Assembly (NCBI RefSeq): GCF_003254565.1
Contig: NZ_QJRI01000180.1
Span: forward strand, 248,001 to 312,000
DNA from: Flavobacterium nitrogenifigens
GTDB taxonomy: Bacteria > Bacteroidota > Bacteroidia > Flavobacteriales > Flavobacteriaceae
DNA length: 64,000 nucleotides
Direction of reading: 5' to 3'
Of this stretch, positions 62,155 to 64,000 are shown piece by piece (the stretch's first letter is position 1; the number at the start of each line of letters is the position of its first letter). A program made the position numbers and the translations under genes. The notes under the pieces are model-generated. The model did not search any database and was not told the origin of the DNA. It was given only the letters and a program-made list of their open reading frames with translations.

Positions 62155-62247
62155 GGCAAGTCCTACACGACCAGCTCCTGCAGACTCCCCCAGGATGGGA
62201 ACATAGCAAGGGTACGTGGTTGAGCGGTGCGATGTAGGTCGCTTGCC
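62155..62247 (+). ncRNA. ffs: Signal recognition particle RNA, small bacterial type
   Basis: About 93 bases. The 5' end GGCAAG pairs with the 3' end CTTGCC. The apical part reads CCCCCAGGATGGGAACATAGC followed by AAGGG, carrying the conserved GGGAAC/AGCAAGG symmetric and asymmetric loop bases that bind Ffh. It is preceded by an exact promoter and followed by T8. Ends are set by pairing and could be off by a few bases. Confidence 0.9.
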
Positions 62248-62273
62248 ATTTTTTTTAGAATTTAATTAGTTTG

Positions 62274-62303
62274 CAATCTTCCTTTTAGGAGGATTTTTTT
62301 ATT
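62274..62303 (+). terminator. Hairpin terminator downstream of SRP RNA
   Basis: AATCTTCC pairs with GGAGGATT around TTTTA and is followed by T5. Confidence 0.6.
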
Positions 62304-62391
62304 TTTGACCCTATCTGAAGTTAGATGTTATTGGTTAAAAGTTAATCGTTGAGCATTTTATGTACTGTTCAAAATAATACCATTCTCCAAA

Positions 62392-62423
62392 ACTCATAAC
62401 TCATAATTCATAACTTATAACTA
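62392..62423. repeat. Heptamer tandem repeat
   Basis: Units ACTCATA, ACTCATA, ATTCATA, ACTTATA, ACTA run at a strict 7-base period, ending 6 bases before the SDR gene start, inside its leader. Confidence 0.75.
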
Positions 62424-62428
62424 AAAAA

Positions 62429-63232
62429 ATGAGTAAAGTCGTTTTAATTACCGGAGGATCATCAGGAATTGGAAAATCTATTGGTGAGTTTTTACATCAA
62501 AAAGGTTTTGTTGTATACGGAACAAGTAGAAATCCTGAGAAAGTTTTAAATTCAGTTTTTCCTTTAGTAGCTTTAGATGTTCGAAATGTTGATTCTATTA
62601 AAAACGCGGTAAACAAAATTATTGAAACTTCTGGAAGATTAGATATTGTAATCAATAATGCTGGGGTTGGGATTACAGGGCCTTTAGAAGAAATTCCGAC
62701 AGAAGAAATTAGAAATAATTTTGAAACGAACTTTTTCGGACCGATTGAAGTTATGAAAGCTGCGCTTCCGCAAATGCGTAAACAAAATTCGGGACTTATA
62801 ATCAATATTACTTCAATTGCGGGTTATATGGGATTACCGTACCGAAGTGTTTATTCGGCTTCAAAAGGAGCGTTAGAATTAATAACAGAAGCTTTGAGAA
62901 TGGAAGTGAAAGCTTTTGGCGTTGAAATCACGAATGTTGCGCCAGGGGATTTTGCAACCAATATTGCGGCTGGTCGTTACCATGCGCCAGTTATTAAAGA
63001 TTCTGCTTATGAAAAAGTGTATGGAGATGTTCTGTCAACTATGAATGATCATGTTGATGCAGGAAGCAATCCGAATGAGATGGCTGAGGCGGTTTATAAA
63101 ATCATTCAGACTAAAAAACCGAATGTACATTATAAAGTTGGTGCTTTTATGCAGAAGTTTTCGATCGTGTTAAAACGAGCGCTCCCAGATAAAATGTATG
63201 AGAAAATGCTTATGAATCATTATAAGTTATAG
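62429..63232 (+). CDS. SDR family oxidoreductase
   Basis: A 267-residue classical short-chain dehydrogenase. VVLITGGSSGIGKSIGEFL is the TGxxxGxG nucleotide motif, VINNAGVGITGP the NAG motif, and ITSIAGYMGLPYRSVYSASKG holds the catalytic Ser-Tyr-Lys. The Arg after the second strand (YGTSRNPEK) favours NADP. The substrate is unknown. It starts at ATG 62429 immediately after a heptamer repeat. Confidence 0.93.
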   Translation: MSKVVLITGGSSGIGKSIGEFLHQKGFVVYGTSRNPEKVLNSVFPLVALDVRNVDSIKNAVNKIIETSGRLDIVINNAGVGITGPLEEIPTEEIRNNFETNFFGPIEVMKAALPQMRKQNSGLIINITSIAGYMGLPYRSVYSASKGALELITEALRMEVKAFGVEITNVAPGDFATNIAAGRYHAPVIKDSAYEKVYGDVLSTMNDHVDAGSNPNEMAEAVYKIIQTKKPNVHYKVGAFMQKFSIVLKRALPDKMYEKMLMNHYKL

Positions 63233-63314
63233 AAAAATGTAAAAAACACACTTATTTTTAACAATTAAATCCAAAATGGTTTTGATTTTAAAAACGTTAT
63301 TGATATTGATTTTG

Positions 63315-63322
63315 TAATTTTG
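63315..63322 (+). promoter_or_regulatory. Likely -7 promoter box of the aldolase gene
   Basis: TAATTTTG matches TAnnTTTG and would give an ~80-base leader to the aldolase ATG. A properly spaced TTG is not evident. Confidence 0.4.
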
Positions 63323-63404
63323 CAGCTAGATTTTCTTTGAATGTTTATTTGGAGAATTTTGCAAACATATAAATACAAACAAACCATTTTTAATTAAACA
63401 AATT

Positions 63405-64000
63405 ATGAAATTTTTTATAGACACAGCTAATTTAGCTCAAATTAAAGAAGCGCAAGCTTTAGGAGTTTTGGATGGTGTAACGACTAATCCGTCATTAATG
63501 GCAAAAGAAGGAATCACTGGAAAAAACAATATCCTTAAGCATTATGTTGACATTTGCAATCTTGTTGATGGTGATGTAAGTGCTGAAGTTAACGCTCTTG
63601 ACTTTGAAGGTATGGTTAAAGAGGGTGAGGAGCTTGCTGAATTACATGAGCAAATCGTCGTAAAACTTCCTATGACTAAGGAAGGTGTTATGGCAGCTAA
63701 ATATTTTTCTGATAAAGGAATTAAAACTAACGTAACTCTTGTTTTCTCTGTAGGACAAGCTATTTTGGCTGCAAAAGCTGGAGCTACTTATGTTTCTCCG
63801 TTTGTTGGTCGTTTAGATGATATTTCTACTGATGGATTGAACTTGATCCAGGAAATTAGAGAGGTTTATGATAACTACGGTTACGAAACTCAAATTTTAG
63901 CAGCTTCTGTACGTCACACAATGCATATTGTAAATTGTGCTAAAATTGGTGCAGATGTTATGACTGGACCTCTTTCTGCAATTTACGGTTTGTTGAAACA
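63405..64000 (+). CDS. fsa: Fructose-6-phosphate aldolase / transaldolase-like (3' end cut by window)
   Basis: 198 codons are present from ATG 63405; the frame is open at the right edge and the family is about 217 residues, so only the tail is missing. MKFFIDTANLAQIKEAQALG, GVTTNPSLMAKEG, VVKLPMTKEGVMAAKYFSD with the Schiff-base Lys, NVTLVFSVGQAILAAKAGATYVSPFVGRLDD (in parts) and AASVRHTMHI fit the TalC/FSA group. It either cleaves fructose-6-phosphate or acts as transaldolase in the pentose phosphate pathway; the Phe in LVFS rather than Tyr/Gln detail needs alignment to decide. C-ending codons suggest high expression. Confidence 0.93.
   Translation, partial: MKFFIDTANLAQIKEAQALGVLDGVTTNPSLMAKEGITGKNNILKHYVDICNLVDGDVSAEVNALDFEGMVKEGEELAELHEQIVVKLPMTKEGVMAAKYFSDKGIKTNVTLVFSVGQAILAAKAGATYVSPFVGRLDDISTDGLNLIQEIREVYDNYGYETQILAASVRHTMHIVNCAKIGADVMTGPLSAIYGLLK

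Overview
The window looks like ordinary chromosome of a Flavobacterium (Bacteroidota, Flavobacteriia). The evidence is AT-rich coding sequence, promoters of the Bacteroidota type (TTG about 19 bases before TAnnTTTG), a type IX secretion sorting tail, bacillithiol (BshA) and TamB/LptD-type envelope genes, and large numbers of inverted-repeat intergenic elements. Nothing indicates a plasmid or an intact phage. Both ends cut a gene: a DUF2130 protein at the left and a fructose-6-phosphate aldolase/transaldolase at the right.

Layout. 1-13.4 kb: accessory metabolism and regulators, namely DUF2130, LysR plus a divergent methyltransferase, a large secreted M43 protease, a DUF3291 protein, an mdaB/ygiN-like quinone redox pair, an aldo/keto reductase divergent from an AraC regulator, an NlpC/P60 peptidase and a thiolase. 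13.65-14.07 kb: four tRNA genes (Ser-GCU, Pro-UGG, and two Arg-UCU). 14.07-16.46 kb: a small AT-rich island bounded by a 17-base repeat of the second tRNA-Arg 3' end. It carries a protein with a HEPN-like RX4H motif and an AlbA_2 (Schlafen-type) protein, and is the best candidate here for an undescribed defence-type module. 16.5-26.4 kb: small kinase-like, membrane, ThuA, XRE-regulator, desaturase, DD-dipeptidase, methyltransferase, AI-2E-type permease and M43 lipoprotein genes.

26.7-34.6 kb: RNA modification genes (SpoU methylase, RsmE, TsaD) divergent from the long TamB gene. 34.9-38.7 kb: a glycolytic block (pfkA, gapA, a BadF-type sugar kinase, mgsA), with convergent RidA. 38.75-46.5 kb: lptD divergent from an envelope/redox run (N-acetylmuramoyl-L-alanine amidase, MCE/MlaD protein, two Fe-S electron-transfer proteins, a conserved small protein). 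46.7-53.8 kb: isochorismatase-type hydrolase, Crp regulator, bshA, a lipoprotein, a small barrel protein, an LpxH-like phosphoesterase, aroC and a dicarboxylate symporter. 53.9-64 kb: a TPR hybrid histidine kinase, a DEAD-box helicase, two histidine-degradation genes (hutG, hutI), a coiled-coil membrane protein, a glutaminyl cyclase, the SRP RNA gene, an SDR enzyme and the cut aldolase.

The intergenic spaces repeatedly hold short inverted-repeat elements (arms of 14-34 bases) or degenerate 7-8-base tandem repeats. Several share sequence with each other, so they appear to be families of small dispersed non-coding elements. All functional calls rest on reading motifs and family resemblance by eye; no database search was run.
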